From an uncultured Burkholderiales bacterium (lineage in GTDB: Bacteria; Pseudomonadota; Gammaproteobacteria; Burkholderiales; Burkholderiaceae_C): a stretch of DNA of 39,565 nucleotides. The stretch is taken from the NCBI GenBank assembly GCA_903894995.1, contig CAITSG010000211.1, positions 1 to 39,565 on the forward strand. The letters are read 5' to 3'. Position numbers and translations under genes: made by a program. Under the pieces are notes generated by a model that had not been told where the DNA came from, searched no databases, and saw nothing but the letters and a program-made list of their open reading frames with translations. Shown here piece by piece: positions 1-10,572 of this stretch. How positions within the stretch are numbered: position 1 is the first letter of the stretch; every line of letters starts with the position of its first letter.

Positions 1-731
1 GAGGTGACGAATCGGCCTTGTTTGCGGGCGACTTGCTGCGCATGTACACGCGCTTTGCCGAAACCCAGGGTTGGCGCTGTGAGATCGTGTCCGAATCGAT
101 GAGCGAGCTGGGCGGCTACAAGGAAGTCGTGGTGCGCATCGAAGGCGATCAGGTTTACGGTGCACTCAAGTTCGAGTCGGGCGGCCACCGGGTGCAGCGC
201 GTGCCAGCCACCGAAACCCAAGGCCGCATTCACACGAGCGCCTGCACTGTGGCGGTGCTGGCCGAGCCGGACGAGGCCGAAGCCATCAAGATCAACCCGT
301 CGGATTTGCGGATTGACACCTACCGCGCCAGCGGTGCGGGCGGGCAGCACATCAACAAAACCGATTCGGCCGTGCGCATCACCCACTTGCCCACCGGCAT
401 CGTGGCCGAATGCCAAGACGGCCGCAGCCAGCACAGCAACAAGGCCCAGGCCCTGAAGGTGCTCACAGCCCGCATTCAGGAAAAAGACCGATCTGAACGT
501 GCCGCCAAAGACGCGGCCGAGCGCAAAAGCCTGATCGGCAGCGGCGACCGATCCGATCGCATCCGCACCTACAACTTCCCGCAAGGGCGCCTGACCGACC
601 ACCGCATCAACCTGACTTTGTACAAGCTGCTCACCATCATGGAAGGCGATTTGAAAGACGTGGTCGATGCGCTGCAGGCTTATGAAGCCGCAGAGCAACT
701 GGCAGCACTGGAAATCGGGGCGACCGCATGA
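1..731 (+). CDS. prfA: Peptide chain release factor 1 (RF1), 3' part
   Basis: RF1 recognises the stop codons UAA and UAG in the ribosomal A site and triggers release of the finished protein. The window opens inside the gene; the reading frame is open from base 1 (codons in phase from base 3), so the N-terminal domain is missing only because of the window edge. Two diagnostic motifs are visible: the stop-codon-reading tripeptide Pro-Ala-Thr at 204-212, which marks RF1 rather than RF2, and the catalytic Gly-Gly-Gln at 339-347 inside [13 protein letters not shown]. The stop codon overlaps the start of prmC by four bases (ATGA), pointing to coupled translation with the enzyme that methylates the GGQ glutamine. 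Identity is very secure. Confidence 0.97.
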   Translation, partial: GDESALFAGDLLRMYTRFAETQGWRCEIVSESMSELGGYKEVVVRIEGDQVYGALKFESGGHRVQRVPATETQGRIHTSACTVAVLAEPDEAEAIKINPSDLRIDTYRASGAGGQHINKTDSAVRITHLPTGIVAECQDGRSQHSNKAQALKVLTARIQEKDRSERAAKDAAERKSLIGSGDRSDRIRTYNFPQGRLTDHRINLTLYKLLTIMEGDLKDVVDALQAYEAAEQLAALEIGATA

Positions 732-1570
732 TGGACCCGCAAGCCAGCCCCAGCGTGGCCGAATGCCTGCAACAAGCCATGAGACAAGGCTTGGCCCGTG
801 TAGACGCGCAAATTCTCTTGCTCCATGCCCTGGCGCGCCCGCAGCATGACCGCGCTTGGCTGCTGGCCCACGACACCGATCTGCTGACCGAAGCCCACCA
901 ACACAACTGGGACCAAGCCCTGCAGCGCCGCCTGCTGGGCGAGCCGGTGGCCTACATCACCGGGCGCAAAGACTTTTTTGGCCTGACTCTGAACGTGGAC
1001 GCCCGCGTGCTGGACCCGCGCCCAGACACGGAAATCCTGGTCGAATGGGCGCTGGAATTGCTGCCTGTGGGCCAGCCAGCCCGTGTGCTGGACCTGGGCA
1101 CCGGCAGCGGCGCTGTGGCGCTGGCACTGCAGCACCAGCGCCCTGCAGCGCAGATGACGGCGGTGGACGCCAGCGCCGACGCCCTGGCCGTGGCCAGCGC
1201 TAACGCCCAGCGCCTGAACTTGCCGGTGAAGTGCGTGCTGAGCCACTGGATGGACGCCGTGCCGGGTCCGTTTGAATTGATCGTCTCCAACCCACCTTAT
1301 GTGGCCGAAGGCGACCCGCATCTGGCCGCCCTGACCCATGAGCCTCTGCAGGCCCTGACCAGTGGCCCCGACGGCCAGAATGACATCCGCCTGATCATTG
1401 CCCAGGCCCCCAGTCGCCTCGCCCCTGGCGGCTGGCTGCTGCTGGAACACGGCTGGGACCAGGCTGCCCTTGTGCAGGCCCTGCTGCGCGAAGCCGGATT
1501 TGTGCAGGCGCAGTCGCGCCGCGATCTGGGCGGAATCGAGCGCTGTACAGGCGCAGTCATGCCAAAGTGA
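728..1570 (+). CDS. prmC: Release factor glutamine methyltransferase PrmC (HemK)
   Basis: PrmC transfers a methyl group from S-adenosylmethionine to the glutamine of the GGQ motif in RF1 and RF2, which is needed for efficient termination. The 280-residue protein has the family layout: an N-terminal helical domain, then a Rossmann methyltransferase domain with the SAM loop DLGTGSG at residues 122-128 and the substrate-glutamine motif NPPY at 188-191 (bases 1289-1300). RPDTE at 98-102 is also typical. It starts at the ATG overlapping the prfA stop, so enzyme and substrate are made from one message. Length and motifs are normal. Confidence 0.96.
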   Translation: MMDPQASPSVAECLQQAMRQGLARVDAQILLLHALARPQHDRAWLLAHDTDLLTEAHQHNWDQALQRRLLGEPVAYITGRKDFFGLTLNVDARVLDPRPDTEILVEWALELLPVGQPARVLDLGTGSGAVALALQHQRPAAQMTAVDASADALAVASANAQRLNLPVKCVLSHWMDAVPGPFELIVSNPPYVAEGDPHLAALTHEPLQALTSGPDGQNDIRLIIAQAPSRLAPGGWLLLEHGWDQAALVQALLREAGFVQAQSRRDLGGIERCTGAVMPK

Positions 1571-1654
1571 CAGCAACATCCCTGTGAAAATGGCAGACTT
1601 TCAATCAGCGACATAATTCACTTACCTGACACCGACCCCACTTGGAGCAACAAC

Positions 1655-1978
1655 ATGAGCGACACCCAACAACGCATCGACGAAATCGTCAAAGGCAACG
1701 AGATCACCCTGTTCATGAAAGGCAACGCCAACTTTCCCATGTGCGGTTTTTCGGGCCGCGCCATTCAACTGCTCAAAGCTTGCGGCGTGGATCCCAAGAC
1801 GGTCAAAACCGTGAACGTGCTGGACGACGCCGAAATCCGCCAAGGCATCAAGGAATACAGCAACTGGCCCACCATCCCCCAGCTCTACGTCAAGGGCGAG
1901 TTCGTCGGCGGCTCCGACATCATGATGGAAATGTACGAATCGGGTGAGTTGCAGCAGGTCATCAACGGCCAAGCCTGA
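1655..1978 (+). CDS. grxD: Monothiol glutaredoxin (Grx4/GrxD type)
   Basis: Small cytosolic glutaredoxin of the CGFS class. These proteins bind a [2Fe-2S] cluster with glutathione and pass it on in iron-sulfur protein maturation, often with BolA partners. The 107-residue protein has Cys-Gly-Phe-Ser at residues 30-33 (bases 1742-1753), a single active-site cysteine as expected. The glutathione-site motif WPTIPQLY and the GG(S)D segment follow in the C-terminal half. The ATG is preceded by a GGAG ribosome site about 8 bases upstream. It lies 84 bases after prmC on the same strand and is followed by a terminator-like hairpin. Confidence 0.95.
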   Translation: MSDTQQRIDEIVKGNEITLFMKGNANFPMCGFSGRAIQLLKACGVDPKTVKTVNVLDDAEIRQGIKEYSNWPTIPQLYVKGEFVGGSDIMMEMYESGELQQVINGQA

Positions 1979-2024
1979 TCGAGCTTTTTTTCACGCCCTC
2001 TGGTCCTACAGACCAACAGCACAG

Positions 2025-2044
2025 AGCCACCTTGGGGTGGCTTT
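2025..2044. terminator. Terminator-like hairpin between convergent grxD and lytic transglycosylase genes
   Basis: A perfect 7-bp stem, AGCCACC (2025-2031) with GGTGGCT (2036-2042) and a TTGG loop, lies between the grxD stop and the stop of the convergent gene. Only a weak, interrupted T run follows on the plus strand, so strength is uncertain. Position between two convergent genes suggests it ends transcription from one or both sides. Confidence 0.55.
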
Positions 2045-2051
2045 GTTGCGT

Positions 2052-2678
2052 TCAATCTGCCTCATGCACCCACAAGCTCTGCGCAGCCAACACAGATTGT
2101 GGATAGGCTGACTTGCCACGGCTGCCGTTGTAGCGGCCAAGGCCCATGAACAGATCACCCCGCTCCCGGTCCAGAAGGTAACGCAAGATCACGCAGCCAA
2201 AACGCAAATTGGTTTGCATGTGAAACAAACGGCTTTCGTTGCCATCCCCGATCAGACGCGCCCAAAAGGGCATGACTTGCATGTAGCCCATGGCCCCGGC
2301 GCTGGAAATGGCGTATTTGCGAAATGCACTTTCGACCTGCACCACCCCCAACACCAGCGACAGCGGCAAACCCGCTCGACGGGCTTCGTACCAAAGGGTT
2401 TGCAAAAACTCTTGTCGCTCGGTGGGGTGTGTTTTGTAACGCGCCAAACGCTGGCTGCTGAACGCTTGCCACTGCGCGTAGATCTGCTGGTCTGAGACGG
2501 TGGGCAGCAGGGGTTCAGGCGGCGCAGCTGCGGCCACTGCTGCGCTCAAGGCCGAACGCACCGCATGCGAAAGAGGCTCTTCGATTTGTCGCCCGGCGTG
2601 CGCCAGTCCGACGGGCAACAGCGGTCCCAACAGGCTCAGCAAACAGGCCCGGCGGCTCGGCAAGACCATGTGTGACAT
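2052..2678 (-). CDS. Lytic transglycosylase, SLT family (periplasmic)
   Basis: A 208-residue secreted enzyme predicted to cut peptidoglycan glycan strands, releasing 1,6-anhydromuropeptides. A signal peptide with basic start (PSRR), hydrophobic core and a likely cleavage after AHA spans about residues 1-28. The SLT (goose-lysozyme-like) domain follows at roughly 95-200. The catalytic glutamate is Glu116 in VQVESAF, followed by GAMGYMQVMP (128-137) and the late GLGRYNGS motif, all hallmarks of family 1 transglycosylases. It is short, lacking the helical superhelix of Slt70 and any cell-wall-binding repeat. It follows proS by 17 bases on the same strand, so the two are probably co-transcribed. 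The start could instead be the Met three codons downstream. Confidence 0.9.
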   Translation of the reverse strand: MSHMVLPSRRACLLSLLGPLLPVGLAHAGRQIEEPLSHAVRSALSAAVAAAAPPEPLLPTVSDQQIYAQWQAFSSQRLARYKTHPTERQEFLQTLWYEARRAGLPLSLVLGVVQVESAFRKYAISSAGAMGYMQVMPFWARLIGDGNESRLFHMQTNLRFGCVILRYLLDRERGDLFMGLGRYNGSRGKSAYPQSVLAAQSLWVHEAD

Positions 2679-2695
2679 GGGCCAAAGGACAGTGT

Positions 2696-4441
2696 TCAGT
2701 GGGCCAAACGCCCCTTGAGGTGACCCAAAATATCGGCCACCGCCACTTTGCTGGACTCAGACTCGCGGCGGTGCTGGTATTCCACCATGCCGTCTTTAAG
2801 ACCCTTGTCGCCAACCGTGATCCGGTGGGGTACACCGATCAACTCCCAATCAGCGAACATGGCACCGGGGCGTTCGCCACGGTCATCCAAGATCACATCC
2901 ACACTGTCGGCAAGCAAAGCCGCATAAATGCGCTCAGCTTCCGTTTTGACGGCTTCGCTGCGGTCCATGCCAATGGGGCAAACCACCACTGTGAAGGGAG
3001 CAATGGCGTCGGGCCAGATGATGCCGCGGTCGTCGTGGTTTTGCTCAATAGCGGCGGCGGGCAAGCGCGTCACACCAATGCCGTAGCAACCCATTTCCAG
3101 AAACTGTGGCTTGCCGGTTTCGTCCAGGAAAGTGGCATTCATGGCCTTGGAGTATTTGGTGCCCAAATAAAAGACATGGCCCACCTCAATACCTCGCTCA
3201 ATGGCCAGCTCGCCCTGGCCGTCGGGCGATTTGTCGCCCGCCACCACGTTGCGGATGTCGGCCACCAAGGCGGGCTCGGGCAGGTCACGCCCCCAGTTGA
3301 CACCTGTGATGTGGAAGTCTTCTTCGTTGGCCCCACAAATCCAGTCGGCCATCAGGGCCACGTCGCGGTCGGCCACCAAGTGCACAGGCTTCTTCAGATC
3401 CAATGGGCCCAAATAGCCGGGTTTGCAGCCAAAGTGATCTTCAATTTCGCTCAGAGTGGCAAAGCGGAAGCCGCCCTCCATGCCGGGCAGTTTGCCCACT
3501 TTGACTTCGTTCATGTCATGGTCGCCGCGCAGCAGCAACAGCCAGACTTGTGACTTCACAATCTCGCCCTGCTCATTGAGTGAGTCGGTGGCCAGTACCA
3601 GCGACTTGACGGTGGTGGACAGAGGCACGTTCAGCAAGGCGGCGACGTCTTCACAAGTGCTCTTGCCGGGCGTGGGCGTCTTGGTCAAGGCTTGCTTGGC
3701 CTCGCTGCGAGGCACGCTGGGCGCCAAGGCCTCTGCCTTTTCCATGTTGGCGGCGTAGTTGCTGGTGGGGCAGTACACGATGGCGTCTTCACCGGTGGCT
3801 GCGATCACCTGGAATTCTTCGCTCAAGTCGCCACCAATGGCCCCGCTGTCAGCGGCCACAGCGCGGTAGGTCAAGCCAAAGCGGTCAAAAATCTTGCGGT
3901 AAGCCCCGGCCATCACTTGGTAACTGGCCTTGGCGCTGTCCATGTCGCGGTCAAAGCTGTAAGCATCTTTCATGATGAATTCGCGGCCACGCATCAGGCC
4001 AAAGCGAGGACGACGCTCATCGCGGAACTTGGTCTGGATTTGGTAAAAGTTTTTGGGCAGCTGTTTGTAGCTGCGCACTTCCTGGCGCACCACATCGGTG
4101 ACCACCTCTTCGCTGGTGGGCTGGATCACGAAGTCACGGCCGTGGCGGTCCTTGATGCGCAAAAGTTCAGGCCCCATTTTTTCAAACCGGCCCGTTTCTT
4201 GCCAAAGCTCGGCCGGCTGAACCACGGGCATGGTCATTTCGATGGCGCCGGCACGGTTCATCTCTTCGCGCACGATGGCCTCGACCTTGCGGATGACGCG
4301 CAGACCCATGGGCATGTAGTTGTAAATGCCAGCGCCCAACTTCTTGATCATGCCGGCACGGGTCATCAGCTTGTGGCTGGCGATCTCTGCGTCGGCGGGC
4401 GCTTCTTTGAGGGTTGAAATCAGGAACTGGGAAGCTTTCAT
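2696..4441 (-). CDS. proS: Prolyl-tRNA synthetase, bacterial type with editing domain
   Basis: Charges tRNA-Pro with proline. The 581-residue length fits the bacterial ProS type. Class II motifs are visible: [20 protein letters not shown] near residues 27-46, motif 2 [16 protein letters not shown] near 140-156, and motif 3 in GCYGIGVTR near 445. Between motifs 2 and 3 lies the YbaK-like insertion ([19 protein letters not shown]) that hydrolyses mischarged alanyl-tRNA-Pro. The start at 4441 ([13 protein letters not shown]) matches the usual ProS N-terminus. It is divergent from rppH and is followed closely by the transglycosylase gene. Confidence 0.97.
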   Translation of the reverse strand: MKASQFLISTLKEAPADAEIASHKLMTRAGMIKKLGAGIYNYMPMGLRVIRKVEAIVREEMNRAGAIEMTMPVVQPAELWQETGRFEKMGPELLRIKDRHGRDFVIQPTSEEVVTDVVRQEVRSYKQLPKNFYQIQTKFRDERRPRFGLMRGREFIMKDAYSFDRDMDSAKASYQVMAGAYRKIFDRFGLTYRAVAADSGAIGGDLSEEFQVIAATGEDAIVYCPTSNYAANMEKAEALAPSVPRSEAKQALTKTPTPGKSTCEDVAALLNVPLSTTVKSLVLATDSLNEQGEIVKSQVWLLLLRGDHDMNEVKVGKLPGMEGGFRFATLSEIEDHFGCKPGYLGPLDLKKPVHLVADRDVALMADWICGANEEDFHITGVNWGRDLPEPALVADIRNVVAGDKSPDGQGELAIERGIEVGHVFYLGTKYSKAMNATFLDETGKPQFLEMGCYGIGVTRLPAAAIEQNHDDRGIIWPDAIAPFTVVVCPIGMDRSEAVKTEAERIYAALLADSVDVILDDRGERPGAMFADWELIGVPHRITVGDKGLKDGMVEYQHRRESESSKVAVADILGHLKGRLAH

Positions 4442-4540
4442 GGCATGAAACTAACAAAACTGGGACATCAGGGAAACATCCAAGAGACCGCGCTGATACG
4501 GCGTGCATAATGGACACAATTTAAAATTTTGAGGTTGATT

Positions 4541-5158
4541 ATGCTTGACCGTGAAGGCTTTAGGCCCAACGTCGGCATCATTCTGCTCAACCAGAGAAAC
4601 CAGGTTTTCTGGGGCAAGCGCATCAGAACCCACAGTTGGCAGTTTCCACAAGGTGGTATTGACCGGGGTGAAAGCCCCGAACAAGCCATGTTTCGGGAAC
4701 TGCATGAAGAAGTGGGGCTCCACCCAGAGCATGTGCGAATCGTTGCCCGGACCCGTGACTGGTTGCGCTATGAAGTGCCAGACCGCTTCATCCGAAGAGA
4801 TGCTCGTGGGTTTTACAAAGGCCAGAAACAAATCTGGTACCTGCTCCAATTGGTCGCTCACGACCATCACCTGAACCTGCGTGCGACGGACCACCCTGAG
4901 TTTGACGCTTGGCGCTGGAACGATTATTGGGTGCCTCTGGATGTGGTGGTGGAGTTCAAGCGTGGCGTTTACGAAACGGCCCTCACTGAACTCGCCCGTT
5001 TTTTGCCGCGCAATGAAAGACAAAACCGCTACCTGCGGGGCGGTATGCGCGGGCCACGAGAAGCTTTTGAACCAGACCTCTCCACCATGGAGATGCACCC
5101 TCCTGCCCACATGGAATTACCCCCGGGTGCCAGCTTTGATCCCAAACCACAAGGTTAA
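4541..5158 (+). CDS. rppH: RNA pyrophosphohydrolase RppH (Nudix)
   Basis: RppH removes pyrophosphate from 5'-triphosphate RNA ends (after DapF or DeaD-independent conversion to diphosphate in some species), which opens mRNAs to RNase E decay. The Nudix box GX5EX7REXXEEXG sits at residues 38-60 ([21 protein letters not shown] region), with the family-typical HSWQFPQGG just before it. I chose the ATG at 4541 because the N-terminus [12 protein letters not shown] matches the family and a GAGG ribosome site lies 6 bases upstream; an upstream TTG at 4529 in the same frame is unlikely. The 205-residue protein has a C-terminal tail of about 40 residues beyond the Nudix fold. It is divergent from proS. 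Confidence 0.94.
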   Translation: MLDREGFRPNVGIILLNQRNQVFWGKRIRTHSWQFPQGGIDRGESPEQAMFRELHEEVGLHPEHVRIVARTRDWLRYEVPDRFIRRDARGFYKGQKQIWYLLQLVAHDHHLNLRATDHPEFDAWRWNDYWVPLDVVVEFKRGVYETALTELARFLPRNERQNRYLRGGMRGPREAFEPDLSTMEMHPPAHMELPPGASFDPKPQG

Positions 5159-5187
5159 ATGAGAAAGTTGTCGAGCGGGGCCTGCTG

Positions 5188-6324
5188 TCAATTCGACAAG
5201 ATCAAGTTGTCGCGGTGCACCATTTCGGGCTCAGCGGCGTAACCCAACAAGGCTGCATAGTCGTGTGAGGGTTTTCGGCAAAGCAAACGGGCTTCTGCGC
5301 TCGCGTAATTGGCCAAACCTCGAGCGATTTCTGTACCTTGCTCGTCTCGGATAGCAATCACATCACCACGTGAAAAATCACCCGCTACGCCCGTCATGCC
5401 AATGGGCAGAAGGCTCTTGCCTTCGCTCAGCACCTTGTGGGCTGCACCGGCATCCACTGTCACCGAGCCTCGCAGTTGCAAGTGGTCGGCCATCCATTGT
5501 TTGCGTGCTTGTTTCTTCGCCGTTTGCGCCACCAGCAGAGTGCCCATGCTGTCGCCTCGGCTCAGTCGCAGCAACGCATCGGGCTCTCGGCCCCATGCAA
5601 TCACGGTAGACGCGCCAGAACCGGCAGCCCGTTTAGCGGCCAAGATTTTGGTGATCATGCCGCCCTTGCCAATGCTGGAACCCGCACCACCGGCCATGGC
5701 TTCCAAGGCCGGATCACCGGCACGGGCTTCGTGCACAAAAGTGGCAGCAGCGTCTTTGCGTGGGTCGGCGGTGTACAGGCCTTTTTGATCGGTCAGGATG
5801 ACCAGCAAGTCGGCCTCAATCAAGTTGGCCACCAGAGCGCCCAAGGTGTCGTTGTCACCAAATTTGATCTCGTCGTTGACCACCGTATCGTTTTCATTGA
5901 TCACTGGCAGCACGTGGTGCTGGAGCAAGGTGAGCAAAGTAGAACGGGCATTGAGGTAGCGCTCGCGGTCGGCCAGGTCGGCGTGCGTGAGCAGGACTTG
6001 GGCGCTGCCCATGCCGTTTTCGCGCAGTTTGGTTTCGTACATCTGTGCCAAACCCATTTGCCCCACGGCGGCGGCGGCTTGCAATGCGGGCACTTCTTGG
6101 GGTCGAGTGGTCCAGCCCAGGCGCTTCCTGCCTTCGGCAATCGCGCCGCTGGAGACCATGACCACTTCCTTGCCTTGGGCGCTGAGCAGCGCCATTTGGC
6201 GGCACCACTCACCAATCGCGCCCTCGTCAAGCCCCCGGCCTTCGTTGGTCACCAGGCTGGAGCCGACTTTGACGACGATGCGACGTGCATCACGCAATAG
6301 GGTAGAAACAGCGGTCGAGGTCAT
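5188..6324 (-). CDS. proB: Glutamate 5-kinase
   Basis: First enzyme of proline synthesis: phosphorylates glutamate to gamma-glutamyl phosphate with ATP. The 378-residue protein has an amino-acid-kinase domain (about 1-260; [15 protein letters not shown] near 17-31, VNENDTVV-type motif at [19 protein letters not shown] near 215-222) and a C-terminal PUA domain (about 285-365), the full-length bacterial form. The PUA domain is often linked to feedback control by proline. It follows obgE by 57 bases on the same strand, a common betaproteobacterial arrangement. No proA is present in the window. Confidence 0.96.
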   Translation of the reverse strand: MTSTAVSTLLRDARRIVVKVGSSLVTNEGRGLDEGAIGEWCRQMALLSAQGKEVVMVSSGAIAEGRKRLGWTTRPQEVPALQAAAAVGQMGLAQMYETKLRENGMGSAQVLLTHADLADRERYLNARSTLLTLLQHHVLPVINENDTVVNDEIKFGDNDTLGALVANLIEADLLVILTDQKGLYTADPRKDAAATFVHEARAGDPALEAMAGGAGSSIGKGGMITKILAAKRAAGSGASTVIAWGREPDALLRLSRGDSMGTLLVAQTAKKQARKQWMADHLQLRGSVTVDAGAAHKVLSEGKSLLPIGMTGVAGDFSRGDVIAIRDEQGTEIARGLANYASAEARLLCRKPSHDYAALLGYAAEPEMVHRDNLILSN

Positions 6325-6381
6325 GCTGAGATTGACTGGGCGTGGAAAACAGGTTGCGACAGTTGGGCTCAGGCCGCCAAA

Positions 6382-7611
<1,230 letters not shown>

Positions 7612-7872
7612 TTAGACAGCCGGTGACACGTTGACCATGTGCTTGCTCAGTTCGCCTTTGGTAGAGAACGACACGTGGCCGTCCACCAGGGCAAACAAAG
7701 TGTGGTCTTTGCCGATGCCGACATTGTTGCCTGCATGGAACTTGGTGCCACGTTGACGAACGATGATCGAGCCAGCGCTGATCAGTTCACCACCAAAAGC
7801 CTTGACGCCGAGCATCTTTGGCTTGGAATCACGACCGTTGCGCGTAGAGCCGCCGCCTTTTTTCTGTGCCAT
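7612..7872 (-). CDS. rpmA: Ribosomal protein bL27
   Basis: Large-subunit protein whose N-terminal tail reaches the peptidyl-transferase centre. The 86-residue sequence begins [16 protein letters not shown] and contains the family signature [20 protein letters not shown]. There is no N-terminal extension of the kind cut off by Prp in Firmicutes. An AAGGAG ribosome site partly formed by the rplU stop region precedes the ATG; the two genes are 12 bases apart and clearly one operon. Confidence 0.98.
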   Translation of the reverse strand: MAQKKGGGSTRNGRDSKPKMLGVKAFGGELISAGSIIVRQRGTKFHAGNNVGIGKDHTLFALVDGHVSFSTKGELSKHMVNVSPAV

Positions 7873-7884
7873 GACCTATTCTCC

Positions 7885-8196
7885 TTAGGCAGCAATCGCG
7901 CCGATTTGCAGTTCGGTGAACTGCTGACGGTGACCCTGACGTTTCTGATAGTGCTTGCGACGGCGCATCTTGAAGATGTGCACTTTATCGTGCTTGCCAT
8001 GTGCCACCACTGTGACTGTGACTGTGGCGCCGGACACCAGGGGCGTGCCGATCATGAGGTCTGCGCCGTTGCCGACTGCAAGAACTTGATCAATCACGAT
8101 TTCCTGGCCAACGTCCGCAGCAATCTGTTCTACTTTAATTTTTTCGCCAGCGACAACACGATACTGTTTGCCACCGGTTTTTATGACCGCGTACAT
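7885..8196 (-). CDS. rplU: Ribosomal protein bL21
   Basis: Large-subunit protein that binds 23S rRNA. The 103-residue sequence starts [14 protein letters not shown], the canonical L21 start, and carries [16 protein letters not shown], the basic rRNA-binding segment. I placed the start at 8196 because an AGAGG ribosome site precedes it; the frame stays open upstream to 8292 but that extension is not conserved in the family. It is the first gene of rplU-rpmA. On its strand a TAAAAT hexamer (plus 8249-8254) could be the -10 of its promoter, but no good -35 stands at the right distance. Confidence 0.97.
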   Translation of the reverse strand: MYAVIKTGGKQYRVVAGEKIKVEQIAADVGQEIVIDQVLAVGNGADLMIGTPLVSGATVTVTVVAHGKHDKVHIFKMRRRKHYQKRQGHRQQFTELQIGAIAA

Positions 8197-8330
8197 ATTA
8201 GACCTCTTCAATGGAAGTTTCCAAGGGCTGATCCCCAAGGAACCTGCGATTTTAGCACGTTCCAAGTTCTCTGACCTGACAAGAATGCCCACTTGACCTT
8301 TGATTCAGGCATCGGACACACCGTCCTCTA

Positions 8331-8336
8331 TATAAT
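8331..8336 (+). promoter_or_regulatory. Possible -10 element for ispB
   Basis: A perfect TATAAT stands 79 bases before the ispB start in the divergent rplU/ispB spacer. No convincing -35 hexamer lies 16-18 bases upstream, so this is only a candidate. Confidence 0.3.
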
Positions 8337-8414
8337 CACCATGCACATGAAGCATTGAATTTTATGTTTTTTATCGCCTAGGCCTAGCCAGGCCACCCTG
8401 CCGGATGCCCCAAG

Positions 8415-9398
8415 TTGTCTGACTCTGAAAACAGCACCGCCGCCGTTCTCGACCTCGTGTCGCCCGACATGATCGAAGTCGACCGTGTCATTGCGCAACG
8501 ACTCGATTCGGGCGTCCCCTTGGTCGGCGATGTGGCCCATTACATCATCTCTGCCGGGGGCAAACGCCTTCGTCCTGTTCTGCTTTTGTTGACTTGCGGC
8601 GCATTGGGTTTCACCGGTTCACAGCGCCATAACCTCGCTGCAGTGGTCGAATTCATCCACACGGCCACTTTGCTGCACGACGATGTCGTTGACGAATCCA
8701 CTTTGCGGCGTGGCAGAGCCACGGCCAACGAGCGCTTTGGCAACCCCGCAAGTGTTCTTGTGGGTGATTTTCTTTACTCTCGTGCTTTTCAAATGATGGT
8801 GGATGCGCAGAGCATGCGCGTGATGCAAATCTTGGCTGATGCCACCAACGTGATTGCAGAAGGGGAAGTGCTGCAGCTGATGAACATGCACGACGCTTCT
8901 CTGGACGAAGAGGGTTATTTGCGTGTCATCCGCTCTAAAACCGCCAAGTTGTTTGAGGCCAGCGCCAGGCTCGGTGCCGTTTTGGCCAACAGTCCTGATC
9001 ACATCGAACGCGCTTGCGCCAACTATGGTCAAGCCCTTGGAACGGCGTTTCAAGTGATCGATGATGTGCTCGACTACGATGGCAACGCTGCAGAAATGGG
9101 CAAAAACCTGGGGGATGATTTGCGCGAAGGCAAAGCCACGTTGCCTTTGATTTTGGCCATGCAGCGTGGTGATGCAGCACAAAGAAAAACCGTGCAAGAA
9201 GCGATTGAAACGGGCAGCGTGGATCGCTTGAGCGACATTGTCTCCATCGTCCGAATGACAGGGGCCCTGGAGGCCGCCCGCGATGCGGCTGCGGCCGAAG
9301 CTCAACGTGCCATTGACGCAGCCATGCTTTTGCCAGAAAACACCTACCGCAGCGCCATGGTCGTCTTGGCATCGCAACTGCTCAACCGGCGAACATGA
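8415..9398 (+). CDS. ispB: Polyprenyl (octaprenyl) diphosphate synthase
   Basis: Builds the long isoprenoid tail of ubiquinone by adding isopentenyl diphosphate units to farnesyl diphosphate. The 327-residue protein has the two aspartate-rich metal sites of trans-prenyltransferases: DDVVD at residues 89-93 (first, in LLHDDVVDESTLRRG) and DDVLD at 216-220. GGKRLRP at 48-54 binds the isopentenyl substrate. The start appears to be TTG at 8415, giving the residues usually seen before the conserved core; the next in-frame ATG is at 8466 and would drop 17 residues. Chain length cannot be read with certainty, but octaprenyl is usual in Burkholderiales. It is divergent from rplU, a conserved arrangement. 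Confidence 0.93.
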   Translation: MSDSENSTAAVLDLVSPDMIEVDRVIAQRLDSGVPLVGDVAHYIISAGGKRLRPVLLLLTCGALGFTGSQRHNLAAVVEFIHTATLLHDDVVDESTLRRGRATANERFGNPASVLVGDFLYSRAFQMMVDAQSMRVMQILADATNVIAEGEVLQLMNMHDASLDEEGYLRVIRSKTAKLFEASARLGAVLANSPDHIERACANYGQALGTAFQVIDDVLDYDGNAAEMGKNLGDDLREGKATLPLILAMQRGDAAQRKTVQEAIETGSVDRLSDIVSIVRMTGALEAARDAAAAEAQRAIDAAMLLPENTYRSAMVVLASQLLNRRT

Positions 9399-9548
9399 TG
9401 GGCCAGAACGCTTGCTGAGAAAGCATCTGGCACAGCAGTCACCCCCTGCGTAGTTTGTCACGTTGGTGATGCTGAAGGTCTGTTGACTGTGTGATAGTCA
9501 TTTTCACCTTTGCTCCCATACAAAGGGCACACAACAGCAGGAGACTTT

Positions 9549-10544
9549 ATGCGTTCAACTTCCAAATCAAGGCGTCTGATTTTTGTATCAGGGTTCATGA
9601 GCTTCATGGCATTGGCTCTTGCGCCAACTGCCATGGCTCAAACCTACCCCTCTAAACCCATCAAGATGATCGTGCCCTTCCCGGCCGGGGGCACCACAGA
9701 CATCGTGGCGCGCATCGTGGCTCAAAAGATGAGTGAGTCCATGGGACAAGCGGTCACGGTTGACAACCGCGGTGGCGCTGGCGGTGCCATTGGTGCCGAT
9801 TTAATGGCCAAAGCTGCGCCTGACGGCTACACCATCATGATGCACAACTTGTCATTTCCGTTGGCTTCGGTGGCGCAAACGCTGGCCAACCGATCACCCT
9901 TCAACGTGGATACCGACTTTGCAGGCGTTTCGATTGCCGTCTACGTCCCATTCGTGTGGACCGCCAACCCCAGTGTGCCCGCCAAGGACCTCAAAGAACT
10001 GGCCGCTTTGTTGCGTTCAAATCCATCGCTGCAATACAACTATGGATCAACCGGCCCAGGCTCCACCATGCATGTGCTGGGTGAGGCCTTCAAAAAAGAG
10101 GGCAAAGTCAACATCGCCCATATCCCCTTCAAGGGTGCAGCTCCTCTGAAGCAGGAGTTGTTGGCTGGCCGCCTTCAAGTAGGCGGTGACCAATTGTCTT
10201 CCTCTTTGGCCGAGATCAAAGCCGGAACCTTGAAAGCTCTGGCGACCACGGCCTCCAAACGCATCCCCGGATTGCCAGATATTCCTACCGTCAAAGAGCT
10301 CGGCTTTCCCAACCTGGAGCTTGAGGGTTGGAACGGTGTTTTCGCCCCTGCAAAAACACCCAAGGACATCATCGAACGGCTGAACAAGGAAGTGATCGCG
10401 GCGGTTCGACATCCTGACGTGATCAAACGCTTGAATGACTTGGGTGCCGAAGGCGTTGGTTCCACCCCTGCAGAACAAGACGCCATGTTGCGCAGGCAAA
10501 TGGACCAGTTCAGGACCATCATCCGGGAAATGCGCCTCGAATGA
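9549..10544 (+). CDS. Bug-family (TctC-like) periplasmic solute-binding protein
   Basis: A 331-residue extracytoplasmic receptor of the Bug family, abundant in Burkholderiales, whose members bind small carboxylates or other polar metabolites. A signal peptide spans about residues 1-31 (SKSRR start, hydrophobic core, AMA before QTYPS). The mature start YPSKPIKMIVPFPAGG is the family signature, followed by the VDNRGGAGG motif and the late PGLPDIPTVKE segment. The start at 9549 is supported by an AGGAG site 7 bases upstream. No TctA/TctB membrane partners lie nearby, so it is an orphan receptor whose ligand cannot be deduced. Confidence 0.93.
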   Translation: MRSTSKSRRLIFVSGFMSFMALALAPTAMAQTYPSKPIKMIVPFPAGGTTDIVARIVAQKMSESMGQAVTVDNRGGAGGAIGADLMAKAAPDGYTIMMHNLSFPLASVAQTLANRSPFNVDTDFAGVSIAVYVPFVWTANPSVPAKDLKELAALLRSNPSLQYNYGSTGPGSTMHVLGEAFKKEGKVNIAHIPFKGAAPLKQELLAGRLQVGGDQLSSSLAEIKAGTLKALATTASKRIPGLPDIPTVKELGFPNLELEGWNGVFAPAKTPKDIIERLNKEVIAAVRHPDVIKRLNDLGAEGVGSTPAEQDAMLRRQMDQFRTIIREMRLE

Positions 10545-10572
10545 GGGTGTGAACAAGTCGGCCTTTAGCCGT

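Noticed and set aside
2672-3553. Long plus-strand open frame opposite proS
   Set aside because: It is a shadow of the proS coding strand; proS has all synthetase motifs and the opposite frame has none.
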